Shown here piece by piece: positions 1 to 6,505 of a DNA stretch of 11,600 nucleotides; position 1 is the stretch's first letter, and each line of letters begins with the position of its first letter. This DNA comes from an uncultured Trueperaceae bacterium. Its GTDB lineage: Bacteria > Deinococcota > Deinococci > Deinococcales > Trueperaceae. The notes under the pieces were generated by a model. That model was not told the DNA's origin and made no database searches. It saw nothing but the letters and a program-made list of their open reading frames with translations. The stretch is taken from contig CALCHY010000082.1 in the NCBI GenBank assembly GCA_937907415.1, forward strand, positions 1 to 11,600, given 5' to 3'. The position numbers and the translations under genes are program-made.

Positions 1-155
1 GCCGGCCATCCTCGAGAGGAAAGCGCTGATACTCGCGCTCGCAGGTGCCACCCTCCTTGCCGGACCCTGTACGACAGCGTGTGGGACGCCCGCAATGGCA
101 GCAGCGATTATGTCGACAGCGCTGTCATTAGCATCAGGCAGTGGGTTGAAAGAGG
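1..155. other. Edge fragment with no decidable gene
   Basis: This stretch lies outside the IS remnant that starts at 156. Plus frame 2 is open from the window edge to a stop at 191-193. It has a signal-peptide-like hydrophobic start (RKALILALAGATLLAG). Plus frame 1 is open to the stop at 208-210 and, from about base 50, has a credible protein-like composition (LYDSVWDARNGSSDYVDSA). One minus frame is also open. No start codon with a ribosome binding site is visible, and the plus frames run a short way into the IS end, as expected for a gene cut by an insertion. It may be the tail of a broken, possibly frameshifted exported protein gene, or nothing. I cannot choose. Confidence 0.2.
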
Positions 156-180
156 TGGACCGCCCGGAGTGCTCCGTAGG
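156..180. repeat. Remnant terminal inverted repeat of IS3-type element
   Basis: Read on the plus strand this is TGGACCGCCCGGAGTGCTCC and a few further bases. The first dozen bases match the general form TGAACCGCCCCGG seen at many IS3 ends, and resemble the end at 11519-11548 in this window. It sits about 25 bases beyond the transposase stop, the normal spacing for an IS3 right end. The length of the repeat is a guess because no partner remains. Confidence 0.45.
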
Positions 181-206
181 CCAGATGGCTTGAGCCAAGC
201 GGCTGC

Positions 207-331
207 CTAATCCCGCTGCAGAAGGTACATCTGCTCATACTCGGCTTACGACATTTCCCCGATTGGTTGCGGCCGACGCTGGTAGTTGAACCAGAGCCCA
301 CATTCAAATGTAGCAATCGCCACATCGGCGA
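207..331 (-). pseudogene. IS3-family transposase, C-terminal remnant
   Basis: Translation of the minus strand gives DVAIATFECGLWFNYQRR, then PQPIGEMS, a TAA stop at 246-248, AEYEQMYLLQRD, and a final TAG at 207-209. This is the characteristic end of IS3 OrfB integrases: a tyrosine/arginine-rich stretch ending near (A)LG(Y/E)(L/M)SPAEYE. The stop replaces the usual Pro of SPAEYE, so the frame is dead. Upstream of about 331 the similarity vanishes and the DDE catalytic residues are absent. It is a non-functional relic just beyond the 3' end of the operon. Assignment to IS3 rests on the motif alone; an IS481-type integrase tail would be the alternative. Confidence 0.6.
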
Positions 332-394
332 GGCACGAACGCCAGTTTGATGCTATGCCGCTTGAATCGCCCGATTAGGCGACAAGGAGGGGAA

Positions 395-422
395 GCGGGC
401 AGCGGGGTTATCCCGGGCCCGC
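395..422 (-). terminator. Probable operon terminator hairpin
   Basis: GCGGGC (395-400) pairs with GCCCGC (417-422), and inside it CGGG (403-406) pairs with CCCG (412-415) around a GTTAT loop. It begins 18 bases past the stop codon of the last operon gene. On the minus strand the stem is followed by the pyrimidine-rich TTCCCCTCCTTGT rather than a clean U run, so it is either a weak intrinsic terminator or a 3'-end stabilising structure. It is the only strong structure between the operon and the IS remnant. Confidence 0.5.
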
Positions 423-440
423 CGCCCGTGCCAATCGACT

Positions 441-2159
441 CTATTCGCCCCTTACTAACCGGGTCGCTTCCCGTACGGTCGCAACGTAGCGGTTCTGACC
501 GCGCGTCAAGTGAGTCTTCGCGAACCCTAGAGATTCCTCGTCGTGCTCGCCCAGCATGGTGGCCGTCGCCAAGTCGGGCAGCTTCGGTAGCGTGACGGCA
601 GGATCGTGCCAGAAACGCGGTTCGCGCGTGAAGTTGATGGGGATGAGAAGCCGAGCCAACCGTTGGATCACGTGATTGGCGCGCGCTTCGTCAGCTTGCC
701 CAGTTTCGACCGCGGCGTAGAACTCATCTAGCGCGCGCTGTAAGTCTTCGGTTGCCTCGAAGGCGGCCTCGAAGCTGAAGTTCTCCCCCGCAGCGTCTTG
801 GTAGAGCGATAGGGTTTCCCTGAACTCCTCAGCGGTGATACGCCAGTCAAACGGCAAGATGCTCACGTTGGCGTTACGCAGTACAGCGAGGGTGTAAATA
901 CGCATGTCTTTAAGAAGAATGTCCTTGTCGGCCACTTCAATGGTGTCGTTCTCGGTATGCCAGGCGATGTTGCCGCCACAGCCGCCCACCGCGTAGTAAT
1001 CCTTCTCGGCGCGGAGCGCGTCAGGCATGGTCGAGAGCAGCATGAAGTAACCGCTGATGCCGATGTTGTTGAACGAGTAATCGCCCGCTTGCGCCGCTCG
1101 TTCAGCCACCATCGTCTGGCCAACCGCATCATTAATGATGCCAGCTGCGAAGGTGGTGGTCTCGGCAGTCAACGAGACGTCCTTATACTCGGTGGCCCAG
1201 CGGCAGCCTGGCGAATCGCAGTTGATTTGCGCTACGCAGTTCTCGTCTAGGTCTATTGCGAACTGGTCGGCGAACCAAGTGCTACCGGCGTAACGCCCGG
1301 TAGAGTGGCCGGGCCACCAGGCAATGCGCACCGAGCGCCGCAAGAGGTGGCGGTTGTTCCACAGGACGCGAGCCACTTCGAGCATAGTGGCGTCGCCGGT
1401 GGCGTTATCGCCCACGCCTACGTCCCACGAGTCGTAGTGGCCATGCAGTAGCACGAACTTATCGGGCTCTTCGGTTCCAGGAATCTCGACGACGGGCACC
1501 TTTGAGTCGTACCAGCCCTCCTCTAGGTTGGCGAAGACCACGCCTTCTTCGCCGCGGTTCGCCATCTCAATGAGCGCTTCGCCGTCGGGGCGGTTAACGG
1601 CCACAGCCGGGATCTTCGGTTTGCGAGGTAGGTCATGCAGGTCGGGCACGCCCCACACCGTGGTGCAGGTGCCCCAATGGATGTCGACGCCCGCGTTAAT
1701 GGCTATTACTGCAGCGGCACCGGCCGCCTCGAACTGAGCAACATTCGCGGGTCCGGCAAAGCCGTCCGTCAGGACGATCTTGCCGCGCACGTCCTTCTGC
1801 GCCAGGTCTTTGTCGGAGACGGTGTCGAAGATATCGTCGATGCTGGTTCCGGCCCGCACCGGCACGTAGGTAAGTTCGCCACGAACGCCTGCCGCCGCTA
1901 TAGCGCTCATTGACGGTGCCTTTGCGCGGAACTCCCGGCCGCCCGCGCTCACGGACGATGGCTTCGGTAGGCTCAGGAACAGTCGAGCGTCGTGCACCTC
2001 AACGGGCACGCTGAGCCCCTCAAGACGCGAGGCGATTACGTCTGCGGCCCTGTTCACGTCAGTCGGGTGCTCGCGCACCATGGTGGAGAACTCCTCAATC
2101 AGCGACCACGGGTGGTCGAGTGAGATCTGCTCCAGAACCTGCTTCTCTGTTTCGTTCAT
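441..2159 (-). CDS. M28-like metallopeptidase with altered catalytic motif
   Basis: A 572-residue cytoplasmic-looking protein with no signal peptide, resembling peptidase family M28 (zinc aminopeptidase / glutamate carboxypeptidase II fold). Residues about 85-210 look like an inserted protease-associated (PA) domain. The peptidase core keeps the expected metal ligands: His241 and Asp243 in HYDSW, Asp251 in GDNATG, Asp315 in INCDSPG and His401 in AWHTENDT. Where ordinary M28 enzymes have the catalytic Glu-Glu, this protein reads WWPGHSTGRYAGSTWF (about 281-296), so the usual general base and one ligand are missing. A helical C-terminal region (about 430-572) recalls the dimerisation domain of the carboxypeptidase II group. 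The ATG at 2159 follows GAGAGG at 8 bases; a TTG directly before it is less likely. It is the last gene of the operon, 61 bases after the third hydrolase. It probably cleaves a terminal amide or peptide bond in an imported compound, but the altered site leaves activity uncertain. Confidence 0.8.
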   Translation of the reverse strand: MNETEKQVLEQISLDHPWSLIEEFSTMVREHPTDVNRAADVIASRLEGLSVPVEVHDARLFLSLPKPSSVSAGGREFRAKAPSMSAIAAAGVRGELTYVPVRAGTSIDDIFDTVSDKDLAQKDVRGKIVLTDGFAGPANVAQFEAAGAAAVIAINAGVDIHWGTCTTVWGVPDLHDLPRKPKIPAVAVNRPDGEALIEMANRGEEGVVFANLEEGWYDSKVPVVEIPGTEEPDKFVLLHGHYDSWDVGVGDNATGDATMLEVARVLWNNRHLLRRSVRIAWWPGHSTGRYAGSTWFADQFAIDLDENCVAQINCDSPGCRWATEYKDVSLTAETTTFAAGIINDAVGQTMVAERAAQAGDYSFNNIGISGYFMLLSTMPDALRAEKDYYAVGGCGGNIAWHTENDTIEVADKDILLKDMRIYTLAVLRNANVSILPFDWRITAEEFRETLSLYQDAAGENFSFEAAFEATEDLQRALDEFYAAVETGQADEARANHVIQRLARLLIPINFTREPRFWHDPAVTLPKLPDLATATMLGEHDEESLGFAKTHLTRGQNRYVATVREATRLVRGE

Positions 2160-2179
2160 CAAGTGATCCTCTCAATGTT

Positions 2180-2202
2180 GGCGGCTGCGTTTCTTGGCCG
2201 CC
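2180..2202 (-). other. Intercistronic hairpin before the M28-like gene
   Basis: GGCGGC (2180-2185) pairs with GCCGCC (2197-2202) around an 11-base loop, in the 61-base gap between the third hydrolase and the M28-like gene. There is no U tract, so it is more likely an mRNA processing or stability element than a terminator. Confidence 0.35.
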
Positions 2203-2220
2203 GTCCAGAAGTCGTGCAGT

Positions 2221-3069
2221 CTAAAGCAGCCCGTTGCGGTCCAGAAAGCGCTGCACCGTAGCGAACCAGGCATCGTGTTCTTCGATTTGAGGCGAGTGCC
2301 CCGAGTTCTCGAAGATCACCAGCTCGCTGTTCGGGAGTAGCGCGTGTAGTTCCTCGCTTGCCTCCACGGGAGTTATCCAGTCATGTCGGCCTACCGTAAT
2401 GAGCACCGGTACTCTGATTTCGCTCAGCCGCTCACGCAGGTCGTAGTTAGGCAGGTTCTGAGAGAACGCGAAGTTGTTGCTCAAGTAGTTGAACTTGGTG
2501 TTGGCGATGCGTTCAGCGGTGGCGGTTGGGTCGTGGTTGACGTTATAGAGCGGCGCGATGGCCGCATAACTGCGCCGGTAATCGTCGTTATCAATGACGG
2601 TTCCTGTGAAAATACGGTCCAGCACCTCGTCGGTGATGTCTGGGAACTCAGCAGCGCGCGCCTTGGCGTTGCGAGTAGCGGTGTCGCCGTAGCTGCGGGC
2701 CGCCGTGTCGCGCAGCACGAGGGCCAGCACGCGCTCTGGGTGCGCCAACGCGTACTCCAGAGAGATGAAGCCGCCGTAGGAGCCCCCGCCCATCACGAAG
2801 CGTTCGGCGCCGAAATGTTCGCGGAGCGCGTCGACGTCCGCTACCCACTGTTCATGCGTGTAAGGGCCCACATAATCCGAGTCGCCGCTGCCGCGAGCGT
2901 CAAAGGTCACTACCTTGAGCGTCTCGGCCAGCTTGCCGAAGGCGCGCTTGGGTTCGGCGTGAGAGGAGAGGCCCGGCGCGCCGTGGTGGCCGATGAAAAG
3001 CCGCTCGTTCGCCTCGCCTTGCACGTCGACTACTAGGTCAATCCCGTTGATGCGTAATTTCTCAGCCAT
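2221..3069 (-). CDS. Alpha/beta hydrolase, S33 proline iminopeptidase-like (copy 3)
   Basis: A 282-residue soluble alpha/beta hydrolase resembling peptidase family S33 (proline iminopeptidase and relatives). The oxyanion segment is HHGAPGLSSH (about 28-37), followed by the DARGSGDSD loop (57-65), a common S33 signature. The nucleophile is Ser97 in GGGSYGGF, the acid Asp230 in GRHDWITP and the base His258 in NSGHSPQ, so the triad is complete. A lid lies between about 125 and 205. It is very close to the copy at 5638-6483 and less close to the copy at 4775-5614, from which it is separated by the binding-protein gene. The ATG at 3069 has GGAGG four bases upstream; a TTG immediately before it would sit too close to that site. 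S33 members also include esterases and epoxide or amide hydrolases, so the substrate is open. Confidence 0.88.
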   Translation of the reverse strand: MAEKLRINGIDLVVDVQGEANERLFIGHHGAPGLSSHAEPKRAFGKLAETLKVVTFDARGSGDSDYVGPYTHEQWVADVDALREHFGAERFVMGGGSYGGFISLEYALAHPERVLALVLRDTAARSYGDTATRNAKARAAEFPDITDEVLDRIFTGTVIDNDDYRRSYAAIAPLYNVNHDPTATAERIANTKFNYLSNNFAFSQNLPNYDLRERLSEIRVPVLITVGRHDWITPVEASEELHALLPNSELVIFENSGHSPQIEEHDAWFATVQRFLDRNGLL

Positions 3070-3105
3070 CAATCCTCCGCTTGAAACGCCGTGGGGCGAA
3101 AGGTA

Positions 3106-3129
3106 GGCGGCGCGAAAGTTCGCGCCGCC
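3106..3129 (-). other. Strong intercistronic hairpin after the binding-protein gene
   Basis: GGCGGCGCGAA (3106-3116) and TTCGCGCCGCC (3119-3129) are exact reverse complements: at least a 9-bp GC-rich stem with a 6-base loop. It lies 18 bases past the stop of the solute-binding protein gene, in the 78-base gap before copy 3 of the hydrolase. On the minus strand it is followed by TACCTTTCG, without a U run. Hairpins at this place in ABC-transporter operons commonly protect the upstream binding-protein message and reduce readthrough, giving more binding protein than downstream products. That role here is inference. Confidence 0.55.
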
Positions 3130-3147
3130 CCAGAAGACGTACCTTGC

Positions 3148-4689
3148 TTAGTTATCAATCCAGACGTTGTTGTAGGTGCTAACCAGCTCAATGCCTGAGT
3201 TCGGGTCGGCGAAAGCTCCTTGCACACTCGTGCGGTAAGCCAACGTGCTGGTCTGGTGGTAGGCGGGCACGTGCGCCGTCTCGTCCAGGAAAATGACGCG
3301 CGCGGCTTCACGGTAGATGACCAAGCGGTCTCCCATGTTATTGAGTGTGCGCGCTTCTTCCAACCACGCGTCGACCTGGGCGTTCTCGTAACGGACGCTA
3401 TTGAACGTCACTTCGTTGTCGGCCCACGCGGCTGGGTCACTGTGGAACATGTCGTAGAGGTAGTTGTTCGGGTCAACGCCATTGGTCCAGCCGAGGATCC
3501 ACATTGGCGCTTCGCCGTTATAGGTGAGGGGCAACAACGTACCGAATTCGACCGACCGCACTTCGGCGTTTATGCCGACCTGCGAGAAGGCCGCTTGGAT
3601 GAGCTCACCTAGCTGACGGCGATTGCTATCTGTGGGCGTGTAGATGGTGGTTTCGAACCCGTTGGGGTAGCCAGCCTCGGCAAGCAGCGCGCGGGCGCCT
3701 TCGGGATCGAACGCGGGGTAATCGGCCACGAGCTGCTCGCTGTACGCGAGGCTGCCAGGCGCAAAGGAGCTGTAAGCGCGAATGGCTCCAACGCCCTGGA
3801 AGATGGTGTCAACGAACTGATCCATGGGGATGGCCATAGCGAGTGCCTTGCGGACGCGCCGGTCGGCGAGGGGGCCCTGCTTGTTGTTGATCGCCAAGTA
3901 GTAGTAGCTGAGGGTCGGTCGCGCGTCGACGACGAACTTGCTGTTCTCGCGCAAGCGAAGGAGGTCAGAGGCGCTCAACGACATGGCAACGTCCACGCCG
4001 CCCGACTCGAGTTCCACAGCGGCGACGCTGCGCTCGGGGATGGCACGGAAGACAACGCCGTCGAGGTGTGGGCGGGTCAGCCAGTACGTTTCGTTGCGCT
4101 TTAGCGTGAGGTCGCCGTTACGTTCCCAAGACACAAACGCGAAGGGGCCGGTACCAACGGGGTTGATGGCGTAGGCGTCGGCGCCAATCGCCTGGTGCAC
4201 CTTGCTATTGGGGATGCCCAAGTAGACGATCTGGTCGATGAACGACGCATCGGCGGCGGCCACGTGCACGACGACGGTCAGGTCGTCTACGACGTCCACG
4301 CCGGTAATGCCTGAGAGTATGCCTAGCCACTGGCCCTGCAGTTCGGAGTTGAGAGCCTGCTCAAACGTGTACTTCACGTCGGCGGCGGTAAACGGGTCAC
4401 CGTTCTGGAAGGTAATGCCGCTGCGCAGGTGGAAGGTGTACTCAGTCCCGGCGTCGCTCACGTCCCAGCTCTCGGCGAGTTCCGGCACGACATTGAGGTT
4501 CTCGTCGTAGCTCACAAGCGAGTCGTGAATCTGCATGAACACCAGGCGGGAAGGGATGTTGTTGGTAGTGATTGGGTCGAGGCTGGTGGGTTCACTAACG
4601 GTGGCAACACGGAGTACGCCGCCGTCTTGTTGGGCGAAGCCTAAGCTGCCTATCAGGGCAACTACCAGCAGGGTAACTAGTCTCTTCAT
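3148..4689 (-). CDS. ABC transporter family-5 solute-binding protein (peptide type)
   Basis: A 513-residue extracytoplasmic binding protein of the SBP_bac_5 (DppA/OppA/NikA) family. Residues 1-19 form a signal peptide (MKRLVTLLVVALIGSLGFA) with cleavage expected before QQDGG. There is no lipobox cysteine, so it is probably free in the periplasm. Family hallmarks are PELAESWDVSDAGTEYTF, the GITFQNGDPFTAADVKYTF segment, NPVGTGPFAF followed by WERNGDLTLKRNETYW, and ADRRVRKALAMAIP. Length fits the family (500-550). Family members bind di- and oligopeptides, opines, nickel chelates, sugars or other small molecules, so the ligand cannot be named. It lies downstream of the permeases, separated from them by two hydrolases, in the same transcription direction. 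The start follows AAGGAG at 11 bases. Hairpins lie on both sides (4719-4733 and 3106-3129), suggesting separate control of its dose. Confidence 0.93.
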   Translation of the reverse strand: MKRLVTLLVVALIGSLGFAQQDGGVLRVATVSEPTSLDPITTNNIPSRLVFMQIHDSLVSYDENLNVVPELAESWDVSDAGTEYTFHLRSGITFQNGDPFTAADVKYTFEQALNSELQGQWLGILSGITGVDVVDDLTVVVHVAAADASFIDQIVYLGIPNSKVHQAIGADAYAINPVGTGPFAFVSWERNGDLTLKRNETYWLTRPHLDGVVFRAIPERSVAAVELESGGVDVAMSLSASDLLRLRENSKFVVDARPTLSYYYLAINNKQGPLADRRVRKALAMAIPMDQFVDTIFQGVGAIRAYSSFAPGSLAYSEQLVADYPAFDPEGARALLAEAGYPNGFETTIYTPTDSNRRQLGELIQAAFSQVGINAEVRSVEFGTLLPLTYNGEAPMWILGWTNGVDPNNYLYDMFHSDPAAWADNEVTFNSVRYENAQVDAWLEEARTLNNMGDRLVIYREAARVIFLDETAHVPAYHQTSTLAYRTSVQGAFADPNSGIELVSTYNNVWIDN

Positions 4690-4718
4690 CCTTATGTACT
4701 CTCCTTCGAGGACTTGGT

Positions 4719-4733
4719 GCCAGCAGCGCTGGC
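4719..4733 (-). other. Small hairpin in the leader of the binding-protein gene
   Basis: GCCAGC (4719-4724) pairs with GCTGGC (4728-4733) across a 3-base loop, in the 85-base gap between hydrolase copy 2 and the binding-protein gene. A second perfect palindrome, GAAGCGCTTC (4767-4776), overlaps the end of copy 2. Neither is followed by a U run. They may mark an RNA processing point ahead of the binding-protein cistron. Confidence 0.3.
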
Positions 4734-4774
4734 GGTTGCGGGCCGGTAGTGCGGATCAACTGGACCGAAGCGCT

Positions 4775-5614
4775 TCATGAATGCCTGGCCAGGAAGTCCC
4801 TAATGGTTGCAATCCACTTGTCGTTTTCTTCGACCTGGGGCGAGTGCCCCGAGTTCTCAAAGATGACGAGTTCGCTGTTTGGCAACAGCGCGTGGAGTTC
4901 TTCACTGGCCGCCACAGGCGTAATCCAGTCGTAACGACCAACCGTGATGAGGACGGGGATGCTCAGTTCGCGTAGCCGATCGCGCACGTCGTACTTGGGA
5001 AGGTTGTGAGTGAAGGCGTAGTTGTGTGTTTCGTGGTGAAACACCATTTGAGAGTTTGCGCGCTTGGCTTCTTCGGGGTCGAAATCGACGTTGTAGAGCG
5101 GAGCGATAATCAGGTGTACGTCAGAGAAGTCCTGGTCGCTCTCGTACTTGCCGTCAAAGAGCTTGTCGAGCACCTCATTGGTTATGCCAGGCAGTTCACC
5201 GGCGCGGCTAAGCGCGTTGCGTTTTGCCGCTTCTTTGAAGGTGTATGAAGCTGCTGTGTCACGCAGGATCACGTGACTTAGCCGGTCCTGGTGTTCGAGT
5301 GCATACTCGAGCGTGACGAACCCGCCGTAGGAGCCGCCTTGCATGATGAACTTATCGATGCCGAAGTGGGCGCGAATGGCTTCAACGTCGGCAACCCACT
5401 GCGCATGCGTAAACGGGCCCTTCAGCTCGGATCGGCCGCTACCCCGCGCGTCGAAAGTGATGATGCGGTGCTCGCTAGCGAGTCCTGCCAGCGCATTGCT
5501 GGGTTCTCCGTGGCTCGACATGCCGGGTGCGCCGTGATGGCCGATAATCGGAGTTCCAGGCCCGTCGCCTTGAACATCCACGAACAGGTTGGCGCCGTTG
5601 ATTTGAAGTTCCAT
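4775..5614 (-). CDS. Alpha/beta hydrolase, S33 proline iminopeptidase-like (copy 2)
   Basis: A 279-residue alpha/beta hydrolase, the most divergent of the three paralogues here. The oxyanion segment is GHHGAPGMSSH (25-35), the S33-type loop is DARGSGRSE (55-63), and the triad is Ser95 in QGGSYGGF, Asp229 in GRYDWITP and His257 in NSGHSPQ. The lid region (about 125-205) differs most from the other copies, with QMVFHHETHNYAF in place of the KFNYK-type segment, so substrate preference may have shifted. An open frame extends upstream to 5686, but that would overlap the preceding gene. The ATG at 5614 has AAGGAG seven bases upstream, lines up with the other copies' N-termini, and leaves a 23-base gap, so I use it. 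Cytoplasmic, no signal peptide. Confidence 0.88.
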   Translation of the reverse strand: MELQINGANLFVDVQGDGPGTPIIGHHGAPGMSSHGEPSNALAGLASEHRIITFDARGSGRSELKGPFTHAQWVADVEAIRAHFGIDKFIMQGGSYGGFVTLEYALEHQDRLSHVILRDTAASYTFKEAAKRNALSRAGELPGITNEVLDKLFDGKYESDQDFSDVHLIIAPLYNVDFDPEEAKRANSQMVFHHETHNYAFTHNLPKYDVRDRLRELSIPVLITVGRYDWITPVAASEELHALLPNSELVIFENSGHSPQVEENDKWIATIRDFLARHS

Positions 5615-5637
5615 CTGCACTCTCCTTCTCCGTGGGC

Positions 5638-6483
5638 CTAGAGCAGCCCGTGACGATCGAGGAAGTCCCGCACGGTTGCAAACCACGCGTCGTGCTCCTC
5701 TACTTGCGGCGAATGGCCGGAGTTCTCGAAGATGGCCAGCTCACTGTTGGGTAGGAGGGCATGCATCTCCTCGCTCGCCTCAACCGGGGTTATCCAGTCA
5801 TGACGACCAACGGTTATGAGAACGGGCACAGTTATCTCCTGCAGCCGGTCCCGGACGTCGTAGTTGGGGAGGTTGTGTGAGAAGGCGTAGTTGTCGGCCT
5901 TGTAGTTGAACTTGATGCGGTCTAGCTTCTCTGCGCCCTTTGCCGGGTCGTAGTTCACGTCATACAGGGGCAAGATGGCCCCGTACATCTCGCGGAACTC
6001 GTCGTTGTCGCGGAACTCTCCGCCCAAGGCGCGTTCGACCAGCGCGGGGGTAAGCCAAGGGAACTCCGTGGCCCGGGCCAGGGCGTTGCGTTTGGCCTCC
6101 GCGTCGTAGCTGCGGGCCGCGGTATCGCGGAGCACCAAGGCCTCCACCCGATCCGGGTGAGCCAGCGCGTACTCGAGCGTGAGGAAGCCGCCGTACGAGC
6201 CGCCACCCATCACGAAGCGCTCGGCGCCGAAGTGAGCGCGAATGGCGTCGACGTCGGCCACCCACTGTGCGTGCGTGTAAGGGCCTACGTAATCCGAATC
6301 GCCGCTGCCGCGCGCGTCGAACGTGACGACCTTCAACCGTTCTGCTAGCTTTCCGAACGCGTTCTTAGGTTCAGCGTGGCTCGAGAGGCCCGGTGCTCCG
6401 TGATGGCCGATGAACAGCCTTTCGTTACCTGAGCCCTGCACGTCGACTGGTAAGTTCACGCCATTTATCAGTAGCTTGTTCAT
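5638..6483 (-). CDS. Alpha/beta hydrolase, S33 proline iminopeptidase-like (copy 1)
   Basis: A 281-residue soluble hydrolase. The oxyanion segment is GHHGAPGLSSH (26-36), the loop is DARGSGDSD (56-64), and the complete triad is Ser96 in GGGSYGGF, Asp229 in GRHDWITP and His257 in NSGHSPQ. By eye it is nearly the same protein as the copy at 2221-3069, including long shared runs at the N-terminus and around the Asp and His, pointing to a recent duplication. It starts 22 bases after the DppC-like permease gene, with GGAGA about 7 bases before the ATG, so it is translated as part of the transport operon. Family members release N-terminal proline from peptides or hydrolyse esters and amides; which applies here is unknown. 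Confidence 0.88.
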   Translation of the reverse strand: MNKLLINGVNLPVDVQGSGNERLFIGHHGAPGLSSHAEPKNAFGKLAERLKVVTFDARGSGDSDYVGPYTHAQWVADVDAIRAHFGAERFVMGGGSYGGFLTLEYALAHPDRVEALVLRDTAARSYDAEAKRNALARATEFPWLTPALVERALGGEFRDNDEFREMYGAILPLYDVNYDPAKGAEKLDRIKFNYKADNYAFSHNLPNYDVRDRLQEITVPVLITVGRHDWITPVEASEEMHALLPNSELAIFENSGHSPQVEEHDAWFATVRDFLDRHGLL

Positions 6484-6505
6484 GTTGCTTCTCCAGTTCT
6501 GCTGC

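Larger units (their letters stand above)
156..331 (-). mobile_element. Truncated IS3-family element, right end
   Basis: The segment reads as the right end of an IS3-type insertion sequence whose transposase was on the minus strand. Its outer end at 156 begins TGGACCGCCCGG, the TG...CA-type terminus common in IS3 elements and resembling the IS end at 11519 (TGAATCACCCCGG). Inside it lies a decayed transposase C-terminus (207-331). No opposite end or upstream transposase sequence is visible before the operon hairpin at 395-422, so the element is an old fragment lacking most of its length. The inner limit at about 331 is where transposase-like sequence fades and is approximate. Confidence 0.55.

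Noticed and set aside
347..595. 82-codon plus-strand open frame
   Set aside because: It is rich in Pro, Arg and Ser, overlaps the terminator hairpin and the 3' end of the M28-like gene, and has no recognisable motif.
2383..3036. 217-codon plus-strand open frame
   Set aside because: It lies wholly antisense to hydrolase copy 3, whose catalytic motifs are complete. Shadow frames of similar kind appear opposite the other copies.
5615..5686. Upstream extension of hydrolase copy 2
   Set aside because: It would add 24 residues absent from its paralogues and overlap the preceding gene. The ATG at 5614 has a strong ribosome binding site.
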